Assembly (NCBI GenBank): GCA_013694625.1
Contig: JACDCD010000090.1
Coordinates: 1 to 63,382 of the forward strand
Source of the DNA: Actinomycetota bacterium
GTDB lineage: Bacteria; Actinomycetota; CADDZG01; WHSQ01
Length of the DNA stretch: 63,382 nt
Direction of reading: 5' to 3'
Shown: positions 53,427 to 62,776 of the stretch, in pieces
Layout of the letters: each line of letters starts with the position of its first letter
How positions within the stretch are numbered: position 1 is the first letter of the stretch
Notes under the pieces: generated by a model
What the model saw: the letters and a program-made list of their open reading frames with translations, nothing else
What the model was told of the DNA's origin: nothing
Databases searched by the model: none
Translations under genes and position numbers: made by a program

Positions 53427-54365
53427 GTGAAGAAAGTCATTCTGGCCGCGCCGCGCGGCTACTGTGCAGGCGTCGATCGGGCGGTGAAGATCGTGGAGCG
53501 GGCGCTCGACACCCTGGGCGCGCCGGTATACGTGCGCAAGGAGATCGTGCACAACCGCCATGTCGTCGAGGAGCTCGCCAAGCGGGGGGCGGTCTTCGTG
53601 GACTCCGAAGCCGAGATTCCCGACGGCTCTGTGTGCATCTTCTCGGCGCACGGCGTCTCGCCGGCGGTGCGGCAACGTGCCGAGGAGAAGAACCTCCAAG
53701 TCATCGACGCCACCTGCCCTCTCGTTACGAAGGTGCACCTCGAAGCCAAGCGATTTGCCCGCGCCGGGCGCAAAATAGTGCTCGTGGGCCATGCCGGCCA
53801 CGAAGAGATCGAAGGCACCTTCGGCGAGGCGCCCCAGAACACCGTGGTGGTCGAGGATGCGGCTGAGATAGACAAGCTGAAGCTCGATCCCGACGAGTCG
53901 GTCGCCTATCTGACGCAGACGACTCTTTCGGTCGACGACACGCTCGGCGTGGTCGAAGGATTGCGTGAGCGCTTCTCCAACATCGCCGGTCCCCGCTCGG
54001 ACGACATCTGTTACGCAACGCAGAATCGTCAGGTGGCCGTTAAAGCGATTGCACCGCACGCCGAAGTCGTGCTCATTGTCGGAGCGCGCAACTCGAGCAA
54101 CTCCAACCGCCTTGTCGAAGTGGCCAAGGTGGCAGGCACCGACGCCTACCTCGTCCCCGATGAGTCAGAGCTCGATCCCGGATGGCTGGAGGGACGCAAT
54201 ACCGTGGGGGTATCGTCCGGCGCAAGCGCTCCCGAGGTGCTGGTCGATCGCCTCCTCGAGCGGCTGGCAACCCTCGGTTACACAGACGTCGAAACGCGCG
54301 AGGTAACGACCGAGGACGTGACCTTCTCGCTTCCTCCGTGGCTCCGCGAGGACCGTCCCGCATGA
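53427..54365 (+). CDS. ispH: 4-hydroxy-3-methylbut-2-enyl diphosphate reductase (IspH/LytB)
   Basis: A 312-residue [4Fe-4S] enzyme making IPP and DMAPP in the last step of the MEP pathway. [14 protein letters not shown] (Cys ligand), [12 protein letters not shown] (substrate His), [11 protein letters not shown] (second Cys), [36 protein letters not shown] (third Cys) and [11 protein letters not shown] are all present. GTG codons at 53424 and 53427 compete; both give [10 protein letters not shown]. Convergent with the pterin dehydratase gene. Confidence 0.96.
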   Translation: MKKVILAAPRGYCAGVDRAVKIVERALDTLGAPVYVRKEIVHNRHVVEELAKRGAVFVDSEAEIPDGSVCIFSAHGVSPAVRQRAEEKNLQVIDATCPLVTKVHLEAKRFARAGRKIVLVGHAGHEEIEGTFGEAPQNTVVVEDAAEIDKLKLDPDESVAYLTQTTLSVDDTLGVVEGLRERFSNIAGPRSDDICYATQNRQVAVKAIAPHAEVVLIVGARNSSNSNRLVEVAKVAGTDAYLVPDESELDPGWLEGRNTVGVSSGASAPEVLVDRLLERLATLGYTDVETREVTTEDVTFSLPPWLREDRPA

Positions 54366-54381
54366 AGCCGCCGAGGCGCCT

Positions 54382-54666
54382 CTACACGATCGACTGCTCG
54401 ATGTCGCCGGCGAAATCGAAGTCGAGCGGCGTGAGGCCCCCCTCCGAGTGAGTGGAGAGGGATAGCGCCACCTTGTTGTAGCGAATATCGATGTCGGGAT
54501 GGTGGTCGTAGCGCTCGGCCATCTTGGCGACATCGGTCACGAACTTGATGGCCGAGGGAAAGTCGTCCCACTCGAACACCTTGACGATGTGATTGTTGTC
54601 GCGCTCCCAGTCGCCCAGCTCGTCCAGGCGCTGCTCGATTTCTTCTTCGTCCAGCAGGTCCGGCAA
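54382..54666 (-). CDS. 4a-hydroxytetrahydrobiopterin dehydratase
   Basis: A 94-residue pterin-4a-carbinolamine dehydratase (PCD/DCoH): GDWERDNNHIVKVFEWDDFP, FVTDVAKMAERYDHHPDIDI (substrate His pair), LSLSTHSEGGLTPLDFDFA. The TTG start at 54666 has GGAGGT 4 nt upstream and gives MPDLLDEEEIEQRL, the usual N-terminus; longer starts at 54672 or 54741 are less convincing. No aromatic amino acid hydroxylase is nearby; in such bacteria it may serve molybdopterin or another pterin enzyme. Confidence 0.88.
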   Translation of the reverse strand: MPDLLDEEEIEQRLDELGDWERDNNHIVKVFEWDDFPSAIKFVTDVAKMAERYDHHPDIDIRYNKVALSLSTHSEGGLTPLDFDFAGDIEQSIV

Positions 54667-54823
54667 GTTCACCTCCGAGGTTCGGCTCGCGGCGACGATA
54701 CCCTCTCCGGCGGCCAAGTGAGCCCTTCTCCGTCGCCCCACGCCCCATACCTATCATCGTCCCCCGGTGCCCCGAGCCACCCCGGGTCAGCCGGAGCGGC
54801 GCGCCGGAGGGACAATAGGGACT

Positions 54824-55714
54824 GTGACGACATCAGGGCAGGCAGAGACACCGTCCACGCCGGCGGAGCTGGTCCGGGAGTGTTGGGCAGATCGCTCCGA
54901 GCGCGGCAAGCTGGCGGTCACGGGACCTCAGCGGGCCTGGTTTCTTCATCAGGTGCTGACGCAGGCCTTCGAGGGCATGGCTCCCGGCGAGGCCAGGGAC
55001 ACGGCGATGATCACCTCACACGGGCGTATGACGGGCTACCTCGAGACCGTTGCCACCGACGAGGCCATCATGTGCCACTTCGAGCCAGAGCTCAGAGAGA
55101 GCCTGCCCGAGACCATGGCCCGCTACGTCTTCGCAACCCAGGTCGAGATCAACGACGTCACCGACGATTGGGGCCTCATATTGACGGTGGGGGACCGGGC
55201 TCTCCAGGCGGCGCGCCGGGAGTGTCCCGGCGCCCTGGTGCACCCCACCCGATCGTTCGGAGTCATCGCCTCCTATCTCTGGTTGCCCCGCACTGAGGTG
55301 GCTGCGCTCCTCGAAGCGTTGCGCCGCTCCGGAGTAGTCGAGGGGGTAGAGGTCGAGCTGGAGGCCCTCAGGATCACGGAGGGGATGGCGCGATGGGGCC
55401 GCGATATGGGCCCCAAGACCATTCCCCAGGAGGCGGGCATCGAAGATCGAGCGGTGCATTTCGACAAGGGGTGTTATCTGGGGCAAGAGGCGATGGCCAA
55501 GATCAATTTCCGCGGCAAGGTGAACCGGAAGCTGTTCCGGCTTCAGTCCGCCGGGACGCTGCGGCCCGGCGCCGAGGTCATGTCGGCTGACGGCAAGGTC
55601 GGCACGGTGACCAGCGCAGTCGGCGGGCGCGCACTTGCCCTGCTGCGGTACACCGTGAAGCCGGGCTCCGAGGTCCGTGTCGAGGACGTGCCGGCGTCGG
55701 TCACCCTGGTATAA
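54824..55714 (+). CDS. ygfZ: folate-binding protein YgfZ
   Basis: A 296-residue GcvT-like protein that helps Fe-S cluster assembly or repair. N-terminal RGKLAVTGPQRAWFLHQVLT, IMCHFEPELRESLPE, and the diagnostic FDKGCYLGQEAMAKINFRGK with the conserved Cys. GTG 54824 was chosen; an in-frame GTG at 54767 adds unconserved residues. It sits among Fe-S enzymes (nth, ispH), divergent from the PCD gene. The MBL gene follows after 36 nt. Confidence 0.9.
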   Translation: MTTSGQAETPSTPAELVRECWADRSERGKLAVTGPQRAWFLHQVLTQAFEGMAPGEARDTAMITSHGRMTGYLETVATDEAIMCHFEPELRESLPETMARYVFATQVEINDVTDDWGLILTVGDRALQAARRECPGALVHPTRSFGVIASYLWLPRTEVAALLEALRRSGVVEGVEVELEALRITEGMARWGRDMGPKTIPQEAGIEDRAVHFDKGCYLGQEAMAKINFRGKVNRKLFRLQSAGTLRPGAEVMSADGKVGTVTSAVGGRALALLRYTVKPGSEVRVEDVPASVTLV

Positions 55715-55750
55715 GACGGGTTCTGTTTACTCACCTACCAGGAGGCTGTT

Positions 55751-56347
55751 GTGGCGCACCATTACGAAGGCGACGATCTGATCATCAGGAAGATCGAGGT
55801 CGGGAACATGGGCAACAACGTCTACGTTCTCGAAGATCCGGACACCCACGAGGCGCTGATTGTCGACGGGTGCTTCGAGGCCGACACGATTCTGTCGGCC
55901 GTCGGAGACGCCCGGGTCGTGGGTATCGTGCAGACGCACGGGCATCCGGATCACATCCAGGCGCTCGCCGACCTCAAGGACAAGCTCGGCGTGCCGGTTC
56001 ACGCTCATCCGGGTGACAACTACCCGGTGGAGATCGAGAATAGGCTGTCCGACGGCGATTCGGTTCCGTTCGGCACCAAGGAGGCGAAGGTGCTGCACAC
56101 CCCCGGACATACTCCGGGCGGCACCAGCTTTCTGGTTGGGCGGCACCTGATCGCGGGAGACACGCTCTTCCCCGGCGGGCCCGGAAAGACCGAGAACAAG
56201 CAGGATTTCGACCAGATCATCGGTTCGCTCGAGACCAAGCTGTTCACCCTTCCCGATGACACCCCCGTGTATTCGGGTCACGGCGACGACACGACGATCG
56301 GCGCCGAGAAGCCGCATTTGGAGGAGTGGGCCGCCCGAGGCTGGTAG
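55751..56347 (+). CDS. metallo-beta-lactamase-fold hydrolase
   Basis: A 198-residue MBL hydrolase of the glyoxalase II-like type: THGHPDHIQALADL (metal His and Asp), HTPGHTPGGTSFLV (His), AGDTLFPGGPG (bridging Asp) and a C-terminal SGHGDDTTIG (last His). GTG start after GGAGGCTGTT. The substrate could be a thioester such as S-lactoyl-thiol; it cannot be determined. Confidence 0.88.
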   Translation: MAHHYEGDDLIIRKIEVGNMGNNVYVLEDPDTHEALIVDGCFEADTILSAVGDARVVGIVQTHGHPDHIQALADLKDKLGVPVHAHPGDNYPVEIENRLSDGDSVPFGTKEAKVLHTPGHTPGGTSFLVGRHLIAGDTLFPGGPGKTENKQDFDQIIGSLETKLFTLPDDTPVYSGHGDDTTIGAEKPHLEEWAARGW

Positions 56348-56456
56348 CCCGGAGCGATACTCCGCTGTGATCTTTCCGGCGGAGGTTCGCACGAAGCCGG
56401 CTCGCCGCCCACAGGGTCCACGGCGACCCGAGGCATAAATTCCCGGGCACCGAACA

Positions 56457-58040
56457 ATGAAAGATATGACAGAACCAGCACCCACACTTCGGGAGACCAA
56501 CCCCACCGAGCACGGCGCGTCCGGAAGGGATGCTCGTCTGGCCGGGGCGCTTGCCACCGCGGTTGTGCTGGCCGCCCTCTGGGCGGTCTCCGGATGGGTG
56601 ACGGCGGTGGGGTTCCTGCCCACGCAGGTCGCGACCAAGATCATCCGCTCGGTTCCGGGCGACCTCGCTACCTTCTTCATCGAGTCGGTTGGACACCTGG
56701 CCCGGCCGCTTCTCGTGGCCGGCGTGCTGGCCGGCGCCGTTCTGCTCGGCGCCGAGACGCTGGCTCGCACCGCCCGAGACGGGCGCCTCCGGCCGTTCCT
56801 GGCCGGCGTGGTGCTGGCGGCGATCGGCTGGTTGGCTCTGCTGCCCACCTCGTCGGGGGGACTTGCGACCCAGGGGGCCCTGCTCTCGACCCTGGCGCTC
56901 GTGGTTGCCGCACTCCTCTATGCGCGGATCGCCGAGGCCGTAGCCGCGGGGCGAAGCGCCGCCCCCCACACCCATGACCCAGGCCGGCGCCGGACGCTCA
57001 GGATGGGAGCCGGTTCGGCCCTCGCACTCGCGTTGACGGGCGGCGTCGCCGGATACTTCGCGCGCAAGCTCGGCGGGCCCAACCGGGCCATCGCGCTGGT
57101 CGAGCCGCTCGTTCCGGCGCCCCTTCCCGAGCGTTCCGGGTTCCCTCAGATTCCCGGCCTGACCCCAGAGATCACAACGGCCGGCAAGCATTACGTTGTG
57201 GACATCAACCTCGTGCAACCTTCGGTCGAGGCGGAAGGTTGGAACCTCAAGCTGACGGGTGAAGTCGAGAGTCCACTCTCTCTGTCGTTCTCCGAGTTGG
57301 GGCAGGGCTTCGAGGTTGTCGAGGAGTACTCGGTGCTCACGTGCATCTCGAACGAGGTCGGTGGCGACCTGGTCGGCAGCTCGTTGTGGGGTGGAGTGCG
57401 GTTGAGGGATCTGCTCGACGCCGCCGGCCCCCTCCCGGGCGCCCTCGACGTGGTATTCCGGGCAGCCGACGGGTACAGCGATTCGATCACCCTCGAAACG
57501 GCGCGGAGCCCCAGTGTTCTCCTGGCGTTCGCCCAGAACCGCCGGCCGCTCACCCAGGAGCACGGCTTCCCCTGCCGCGTCAGGGTCCCTTCGACCTACG
57601 GCATGAAGAACGTCAAGTGGGTCGAGTCGATCGAGGTGGTGGCCCGGGACTACAAGGGCTACTGGATGGAGCGGGGATGGTCCGATCTCGCGCTGGTCAG
57701 AACCCAATCCCGCATCGACGTCGCAGGCGATTCGGATGCGGCCGTGGCCGGCGACGCGACCTGGATCGCGGGCGTCGCGTGGGCCGGCGACCGCGGGGTG
57801 GACAAGGTCGAGGTCTCCACCGACGGCGGCCGCACCTGGCACGACGCGCAGTTGAAGGAGCCGATCAGCCCGCTCACCTGGCGCCAGTGGGCCTACCGCT
57901 GGACCCCGGAGGAGCCGGGGACCACCTCGGTGGTCTGCCGGGCCACCGACGGACTGGGCGAGGTCCAGACGAAACGCCTCGCCGCCCCCCATCCTGCAGG
58001 AGCGACCGGGTACCACCTGCGAGAGGTGACCGTCGCGTAG
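56457..58040 (+). CDS. membrane-anchored molybdopterin oxidoreductase (sulfite oxidase type)
   Basis: A 527-residue protein. Residues 28-165 hold about four membrane helices; around 180-205 a short Arg-rich twin-arginine-like segment (GRRRTLRMGAG) and another hydrophobic helix lie before the soluble part. Residues 235-410 are the oxidoreductase molybdopterin domain, with the Mo-ligating Cys in SVLTCISNEVGG (near 296) and RVRVPSTYGMKNVKWVE. Residues 430-525 are the Mo-co dimerisation domain (AWAGDRGVDKVEVSTDGGRTW). It resembles sulfite oxidase/nitrate reductase-like proteins; the haem partner and substrate are unknown. Confidence 0.87.
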   Translation: MKDMTEPAPTLRETNPTEHGASGRDARLAGALATAVVLAALWAVSGWVTAVGFLPTQVATKIIRSVPGDLATFFIESVGHLARPLLVAGVLAGAVLLGAETLARTARDGRLRPFLAGVVLAAIGWLALLPTSSGGLATQGALLSTLALVVAALLYARIAEAVAAGRSAAPHTHDPGRRRTLRMGAGSALALALTGGVAGYFARKLGGPNRAIALVEPLVPAPLPERSGFPQIPGLTPEITTAGKHYVVDINLVQPSVEAEGWNLKLTGEVESPLSLSFSELGQGFEVVEEYSVLTCISNEVGGDLVGSSLWGGVRLRDLLDAAGPLPGALDVVFRAADGYSDSITLETARSPSVLLAFAQNRRPLTQEHGFPCRVRVPSTYGMKNVKWVESIEVVARDYKGYWMERGWSDLALVRTQSRIDVAGDSDAAVAGDATWIAGVAWAGDRGVDKVEVSTDGGRTWHDAQLKEPISPLTWRQWAYRWTPEEPGTTSVVCRATDGLGEVQTKRLAAPHPAGATGYHLREVTVA

Positions 58041-58079
58041 TGTGTCTCGGTCGCATGAGGCCCACTTCCGCCACCCGGG

Positions 58080-59123
58080 GTGCCATTGTCAGTTGAGTTG
58101 ACCAACGCGAGCCTCGCAGAGCTTCTGGGGCTCGAAGCGGACGCCGCCGAAGGACATCGCAAGCGCGCCCTCGGACGCGCCTCGAGCGCTGCCCTTCTGT
58201 GGGCCGAGGAGGCCTCCGGGTTGGCAACGCAGGGACGCTCGTTGACCGAGCTCGAGGCGGTCGGCCCGGGCATCGAGCGCCGCCTGTCGCAGTGGCTCGA
58301 CCATCCCCCGGAGGTCCCGGAGCCACCCCCGGCGCGCCGGGGGTTCAACACCTTCGCAGCCGCCAGCACCGAGGTGGCGTCGCACGCCACATGGCGTAGG
58401 GAGCTCAAAGCCGACCTCCAGATGCACACCACCTGGAGCGACGGGAGCTCGACGCTCGCCGAGATGGCGGCCGCCTGTGCCGCGCGCGGTCTGACCTACA
58501 TCGCGATCACCGACCACTCCGGGGGCTTGCGTGTTCCCCGTGGCATGGACTCCGAACAACTCGCCGAGCAGGGGCGCACCATCGACAAAATGAACGACGG
58601 CTTGGATGCCTCGGGGGACTTTCGGGTCCTTCGCGCCATCGAGATGAATATCGACGGCGAAGGTCAGGGCGACATGGACCCGGAGGTGCTTCCCGGGCTC
58701 GATCTGGTGCTGGGGTCCTTTCACAGTGCGCTGCGCGTGCCCGAGGACTCGACACAGCGTTATCTCACGACGCTGCGCAACCCGCACATCGATGTGATCG
58801 GGCACCCTCGCGGGCGACGCTATAGTCGTCGCCGCGGGTTGAACGCGGATTGGGAACGGGTGTTCGCGGAGGCCGCCTCTTTGGGAAAGGCCGTGGAGAT
58901 CAACTCGCATCCTCACCGGCAGGACCTGAGTGATGAACTGCTGCCCATCGCCAACGCGTCCGGCGTGATGTTCACAATTGGGACGGATGCACATGACCCC
59001 ACCGAGTTGCGCTTCGTCGACATGGCGTTGGCTTCGGCCATGAAAGCGGGAATCGAGCGCGCACGCATCTTGAACTACCGCACCTGCGCCGAGCTGCAGT
59101 CGTGGGTGGCGTCCCACCGTTGA
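58080..59123 (+). CDS. PHP-domain phosphoesterase (PolX-like)
   Basis: A 347-residue protein: an N-terminal helical part with a helix-hairpin-helix-like segment (LTELEAVGPGIERRLSQWL), then a PHP domain from about 108: KADLQMHTTWSDGSS (metal His pair), YIAITDHSGGLRV, EMNIDGEGQGDMD, GSFHSALRV, DVIGHPRGRRY, INSHPHRQDLS and TDAHDPTELRFVD. This is the pattern of the PHP domain of bacterial PolX, without the polymerase. GTG at 58080 is assumed; TTG 58086 is possible. Its 3' end lies just before the GH31 gene. Confidence 0.85.
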   Translation: MPLSVELTNASLAELLGLEADAAEGHRKRALGRASSAALLWAEEASGLATQGRSLTELEAVGPGIERRLSQWLDHPPEVPEPPPARRGFNTFAAASTEVASHATWRRELKADLQMHTTWSDGSSTLAEMAAACAARGLTYIAITDHSGGLRVPRGMDSEQLAEQGRTIDKMNDGLDASGDFRVLRAIEMNIDGEGQGDMDPEVLPGLDLVLGSFHSALRVPEDSTQRYLTTLRNPHIDVIGHPRGRRYSRRRGLNADWERVFAEAASLGKAVEINSHPHRQDLSDELLPIANASGVMFTIGTDAHDPTELRFVDMALASAMKAGIERARILNYRTCAELQSWVASHR

Positions 59124-59146
59124 GCTCGTACGATGCGGTCCATCCG

Positions 59147-59182
59147 GCCAACGAAGAGAGCCATGCCAACGAAGAGAGCCAT
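59147..59182. repeat. 18-bp perfect tandem duplication before the GH31 gene
   Basis: GCCAACGAAGAGAGCCAT occurs at 59147-59164 and again at 59165-59182, immediately before the GTG start at 59186. Each copy carries GAAGAGAG, so the duplication doubles a weak ribosome-binding-like sequence. Read in the GH31 frame it adds six codons (ANEESH). Confidence 0.9.
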
Positions 59183-59185
59183 TGT

Positions 59186-61612
59186 GTGAGCCCTAGCTCC
59201 GACCACGACTACGTTCCCGTAGGGAGTGCGGATCTCGAGGCGCAGACGGACTCCGGGGCGCTGTTCCGGAGTAGCTCGACGAGGGTCGAGGTGACTGCAC
59301 TTGCACCAGACCTCTGGCGCGTTGGCATGTTTGCGCACGGCCGGACACCGGACTACTCGACCGAGGCGATAGCCCGAGCCCAGTGGGATTCGGTGCCCCT
59401 CGAATTCACCGGAGGGGACCAGGCCGTCACGCTCTCAGCCGGGTCGAGCACCGCCACAGTGGCACTGGATCCACTGCGCATACACTTCTCCGACGGTGCC
59501 GCCCGCACGTTTGCGGCCGATGATCCTGCTAGGGGAATGGGAACGGTTGCAGGATCGACGGGCGATCCGTGGACGGCCCCGGTGGGTCCCGCGGTGCGCT
59601 TGTACAAGCAACACGCTGCAGCGGAGTGTTACTTCGGCTGCGGGGAGCGGACCAGTGGGCTCGAGAAGACCGATTCACATCAGACCTTCTGGAACATCGA
59701 CCCTCCGATAGGTCACACTGCAAGCCTCAGCAACCTGTACACGTCGATCCCATTTTTGTTCGTACTTCAAGACGGCAAGGCGTGGGGTCTGTTGCTCGAC
59801 AACACGCATCGTGTCGAATTCGACCTCGCCCGCGACGATCCAACCACCGCCTGTTTTAGCGCGGACGGTGGTGATCTCATCTACTACGTGTTCTGCGGCC
59901 CCTCACCGCGCGCGGTGTTGGGCCGGTACACCGAGTTGACGGGGCGAACGCCGATGCCGCCGTTGTGGTCACTCGGCTACCAACAGAGCAAGTACTCATA
60001 CATGGATGCCGGCGAGTTGCAGGCCATTGCACGCTCCTTCCGGGCACGGGATATACCGTGCGACACCCTCTACCTGGACATCGATTATATGGACGGCTAC
60101 CGGGTCTTCACATGGGACCGCGAACGTTTTCCCGATCCATCGAAGCTTCTCTCGGAGTTGGCCGAGGACGGCTTTCATGTCGTTACGATCATCGATCCCG
60201 GGGTCAAGGTAGACGAGGACTATTCCGTCTACGTGGAGGGACGCCGCGCCGATTTGTTCTGCAAGACCTTGAATGGCGACGAGTACCACAATGTGGTGTG
60301 GCCGGGCATGTGCGCATGGCCCGATTTTACGAGCTCGGATGCGCGCTCATGGTGGGGGGACAACCATCGGACGCTGATCGACGCAGGTGTCGCAGGCATC
60401 TGGTGTGACATGAACGAGCCGTGTGTGTTCGTCCCCCTGCAGGAGACTTTCCCCGACGATGTCGTTCACAACGGAGACGGCGATTCGAAGGTGCATGCGC
60501 AGATACACAACACCTATGGATCGCTCATGGCTCGCGCCACCCGTGAAGGGCTCGAACGACTGCAGCCGGAGCGGCGCCCGTTCGTGATCACCCGGGCAGG
60601 CTATGCGGGCTTGCAGCGCCACGCACTGCAGTGGACCGGAGACAACTCGGCCTGGTGGGAGCACCTGTCGATGAGCATGCCGCAGCTGCAGAATCTCGGG
60701 CTAAGCGGTGTCGCCTGGGCAGGATCGGACATCGGTGGCCACCACGGTGACTCGAACGGAGAGCTTCTGGCGCGCTGGACCGAGATGGGCGTCTTCCAGC
60801 CGTTCTGCCGAAACCACAACGCAAAGGGTTTTCGCTCTCAAGAGCCGTGGTCTTTCGGCGAACCGTTCGAGTCCGTGTGCCGCAAGATGATCAAGCTTCG
60901 CCAGCGGCTCCTGCCCTATCTCTACAGCGCCTTCGAAGAGTGCCACCGCACCGGGGCACCGATCCTCCGGCCGCTGTTGTTCGAGTATCCCGAGGACGAG
61001 ACCACCTACACGATGGACGACGAGTTTCTCGTTGGCGACGCACTGCTCGTCGCTCCCATCACCAAACCGGGCGTCGAGCACAGACACGTCTATCTTCCGC
61101 AGGGAGCTTGGTGGCATTTGTGGAGCGGCGAGCGCTTCTCGGGCCCGGCCCACATTCTGGTGCACGCCCCTCTTGGCTCACCGGCACTTTTCGTGGCGGC
61201 GAACAAGGCGGTGGCGATGTGGCCCGAGATGAACTATGTCGGTGAAGGTGCGACCGATCCCCTCACGGTGATGGCGTTCGTGGACGAGGGCCGCGGCGAA
61301 GCCGTCCTCTATGAAGACGCCGGCGAGGGGTACGCCCATCGGGATGGGGACTATGCCCGCACCCAAATAGTCTGCGAGGGCTCGGCCGAGACGGTGTCTG
61401 TGAGCGTCGGTGAGCGTGAGGGCGCCTTCACACCCGCTCGATCGCAGATGTGCCTCGAGTTGAGGGGACTCGGCGCGCCACCCGAGGTGGTCGAGCTCGA
61501 CGATCGCGCCGTCGCCCACGCCTGGGACCCGGCCACCGACACGCTGAAGGTGGCGCTGGATGACGATGCCTCGGGCCACAGGTTGACCGTCAAACGGAGT
61601 GGGGCGGAGTGA
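59186..61612 (+). CDS. GH31-family alpha-glucosidase-type glycoside hydrolase
   Basis: An 808-residue GH31 enzyme. N-terminal beta-sandwich, then a TIM barrel with PPLWSLGYQQSKYSYMD, LYLDIDYMDGYRVFTWD, catalytic nucleophile Asp in GIWCDMNEP (near residue 407), acid/base Asp in WTGDNSAWW (near 485), GSDIGGHHGD and FCRNHNAKGFRSQEPW, followed by two C-terminal beta-domains (DDEFLVGDALLVAPI). No signal peptide, so it is cytoplasmic and likely acts on imported or storage alpha-glucans. GTG 59186 was chosen; the frame is open further upstream through the 18-bp duplication to overlap the PHP gene. Confidence 0.93.
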   Translation: MSPSSDHDYVPVGSADLEAQTDSGALFRSSSTRVEVTALAPDLWRVGMFAHGRTPDYSTEAIARAQWDSVPLEFTGGDQAVTLSAGSSTATVALDPLRIHFSDGAARTFAADDPARGMGTVAGSTGDPWTAPVGPAVRLYKQHAAAECYFGCGERTSGLEKTDSHQTFWNIDPPIGHTASLSNLYTSIPFLFVLQDGKAWGLLLDNTHRVEFDLARDDPTTACFSADGGDLIYYVFCGPSPRAVLGRYTELTGRTPMPPLWSLGYQQSKYSYMDAGELQAIARSFRARDIPCDTLYLDIDYMDGYRVFTWDRERFPDPSKLLSELAEDGFHVVTIIDPGVKVDEDYSVYVEGRRADLFCKTLNGDEYHNVVWPGMCAWPDFTSSDARSWWGDNHRTLIDAGVAGIWCDMNEPCVFVPLQETFPDDVVHNGDGDSKVHAQIHNTYGSLMARATREGLERLQPERRPFVITRAGYAGLQRHALQWTGDNSAWWEHLSMSMPQLQNLGLSGVAWAGSDIGGHHGDSNGELLARWTEMGVFQPFCRNHNAKGFRSQEPWSFGEPFESVCRKMIKLRQRLLPYLYSAFEECHRTGAPILRPLLFEYPEDETTYTMDDEFLVGDALLVAPITKPGVEHRHVYLPQGAWWHLWSGERFSGPAHILVHAPLGSPALFVAANKAVAMWPEMNYVGEGATDPLTVMAFVDEGRGEAVLYEDAGEGYAHRDGDYARTQIVCEGSAETVSVSVGEREGAFTPARSQMCLELRGLGAPPEVVELDDRAVAHAWDPATDTLKVALDDDASGHRLTVKRSGAE

Positions 61613-62379
61613 GCAAGCTCCTCGAACGGGCCCTTATGGTCGAGTGCGACGGGCTGCAGCTGGCCGGAGGAGCCTGGATTCCTCCCGAGCCAAGGGCGAC
61701 GGTGGTCCTGTTGCACGGGATGCCCTCCCAGATGCCCCCGGCTCCGGGCTCGGTCGACTATCCGGGGCTGGCGCGCCGATGGGCCGAGCGCGGTTGGGCC
61801 GCACTGTGGGCCGATATGAGAAGCGTGCGCGGCTCCCAGGGTTTCTTCTCGATCGAGGGCTGGGTCCGGGATGCGCTCGCATGGCTGGGAGCGGCGCAGG
61901 CACTGAGCCCGGGCAAACCGTTGGCGGTCATCGCAACCTCGGCCGGGGGGCCGGTCGCCGCCGAGGCCATCCGGCGGGGCGGTCCGGCGGATGCGCTTGT
62001 TCTGCTCGCCGCGCCGGCCGGATGGGAGGAGTTTGCAGACGATGCCCACGATGGGGCGCGCCGGGTGTTGTTCGGGAGCGGACTGGCGCTCGGCCCGGGT
62101 GTGCTAGAGGACCCTACGATGTGGGCGGCGGAGTTCGACGGGGTGACGACGGAGCGCTCGATCGAAGAGGTAGGCATCCCGACTCTCGTGGTTCACGGGA
62201 CCGCAGACACCGTCGTCCCGGTCAGCCACGCTCACCGCATCGCGGCGCACGCTCCGCGCGCCGAGCTAACCATCCTCGAAGGCGCCGAGCACAACCTCCG
62301 CCACGACCCGGCCGTGATGGACCAGGTCGCTCGCTGGCTCGAACAGGCCCTCCGGCTCGCCGCCGCCGAGGCCTCATGA
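61609..62379 (+). CDS. alpha/beta hydrolase
   Basis: A 256-residue serine hydrolase: VVLLHGMPSQMP (oxyanion), nucleophile Ser in VIATSAGGPVAA (ATSAG instead of the usual GxSxG), acid Asp in VVHGTADTVVPV and His in GAEHNLRHD. GTG in a GTGA overlap with the GH31 stop and an ATGA overlap into the next gene, so these three are one operon. Substrate unknown (ester, peptide or lipid). Confidence 0.85.
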   Translation: MSKLLERALMVECDGLQLAGGAWIPPEPRATVVLLHGMPSQMPPAPGSVDYPGLARRWAERGWAALWADMRSVRGSQGFFSIEGWVRDALAWLGAAQALSPGKPLAVIATSAGGPVAAEAIRRGGPADALVLLAAPAGWEEFADDAHDGARRVLFGSGLALGPGVLEDPTMWAAEFDGVTTERSIEEVGIPTLVVHGTADTVVPVSHAHRIAAHAPRAELTILEGAEHNLRHDPAVMDQVARWLEQALRLAAAEAS

Positions 62380-62627
62380 CGGCCTGGGTGACGGGCATTG
62401 TGGTGGCGGGTGTGAGTCTTGTCCTCCTGACCGGCGTCACCAAGGGCTTCGACACCGTGTCCCTGCCGATCCTGGGGGGCATCGTGGCCCTCGGGGCGCT
62501 GGCGATCGCCGTGGCCCGGCGCGCCGGCAGCGGGACCGTCGGGCCCGGCCGCTGTGCGGGCTGCGGCGGCCTCGTCTCACCCAACGCCCCGGTCTGCAAA
62601 CACTGCGGGGCGGCCACAGCCCCCTAG
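62376..62627 (+). CDS. small membrane protein with C-terminal zinc ribbon
   Basis: An 83-residue protein: two hydrophobic helices (WVTGIVVAGVSLVLLTGV and LPILGGIVALGALAIAVA) and a C-terminal CAGCGGLVSPNAPVCKHCG with the CxxC...CxxC arrangement of a zinc ribbon. ATG lies in an ATGA overlap with the hydrolase. Function unknown. The 149-nt region after it (62628-62776) shows nothing recognisable. Confidence 0.7.
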   Translation: MTAWVTGIVVAGVSLVLLTGVTKGFDTVSLPILGGIVALGALAIAVARRAGSGTVGPGRCAGCGGLVSPNAPVCKHCGAATAP

Positions 62628-62776
62628 CCGGAACCGAAACCGCCGTTCAGTGCACTCCGGAGCCCGCTCTTCGGGCTCGCTGGTGCAACGAACCCAAGGT
62701 GCTGCTCGCTGGGCGGTCCCGAACCCCGGCCGGCCCTGTGGCTCGACGACCGCCCGGGCGTCGCCGTCACCCAGAA

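Noticed and set aside
56244-58016. 590-codon minus-strand frame opposite the MBL and molybdenum genes
   Set aside because: It crosses two well-supported plus-strand genes and its product is Arg/Gly/Pro-rich without a family.
61599-62375. Long frame overlapping the alpha/beta hydrolase in another phase
   Set aside because: Only its last 83 codons (from ATG 62376) form a sensible protein; the earlier part is Arg/Gly-rich shadow of the hydrolase.
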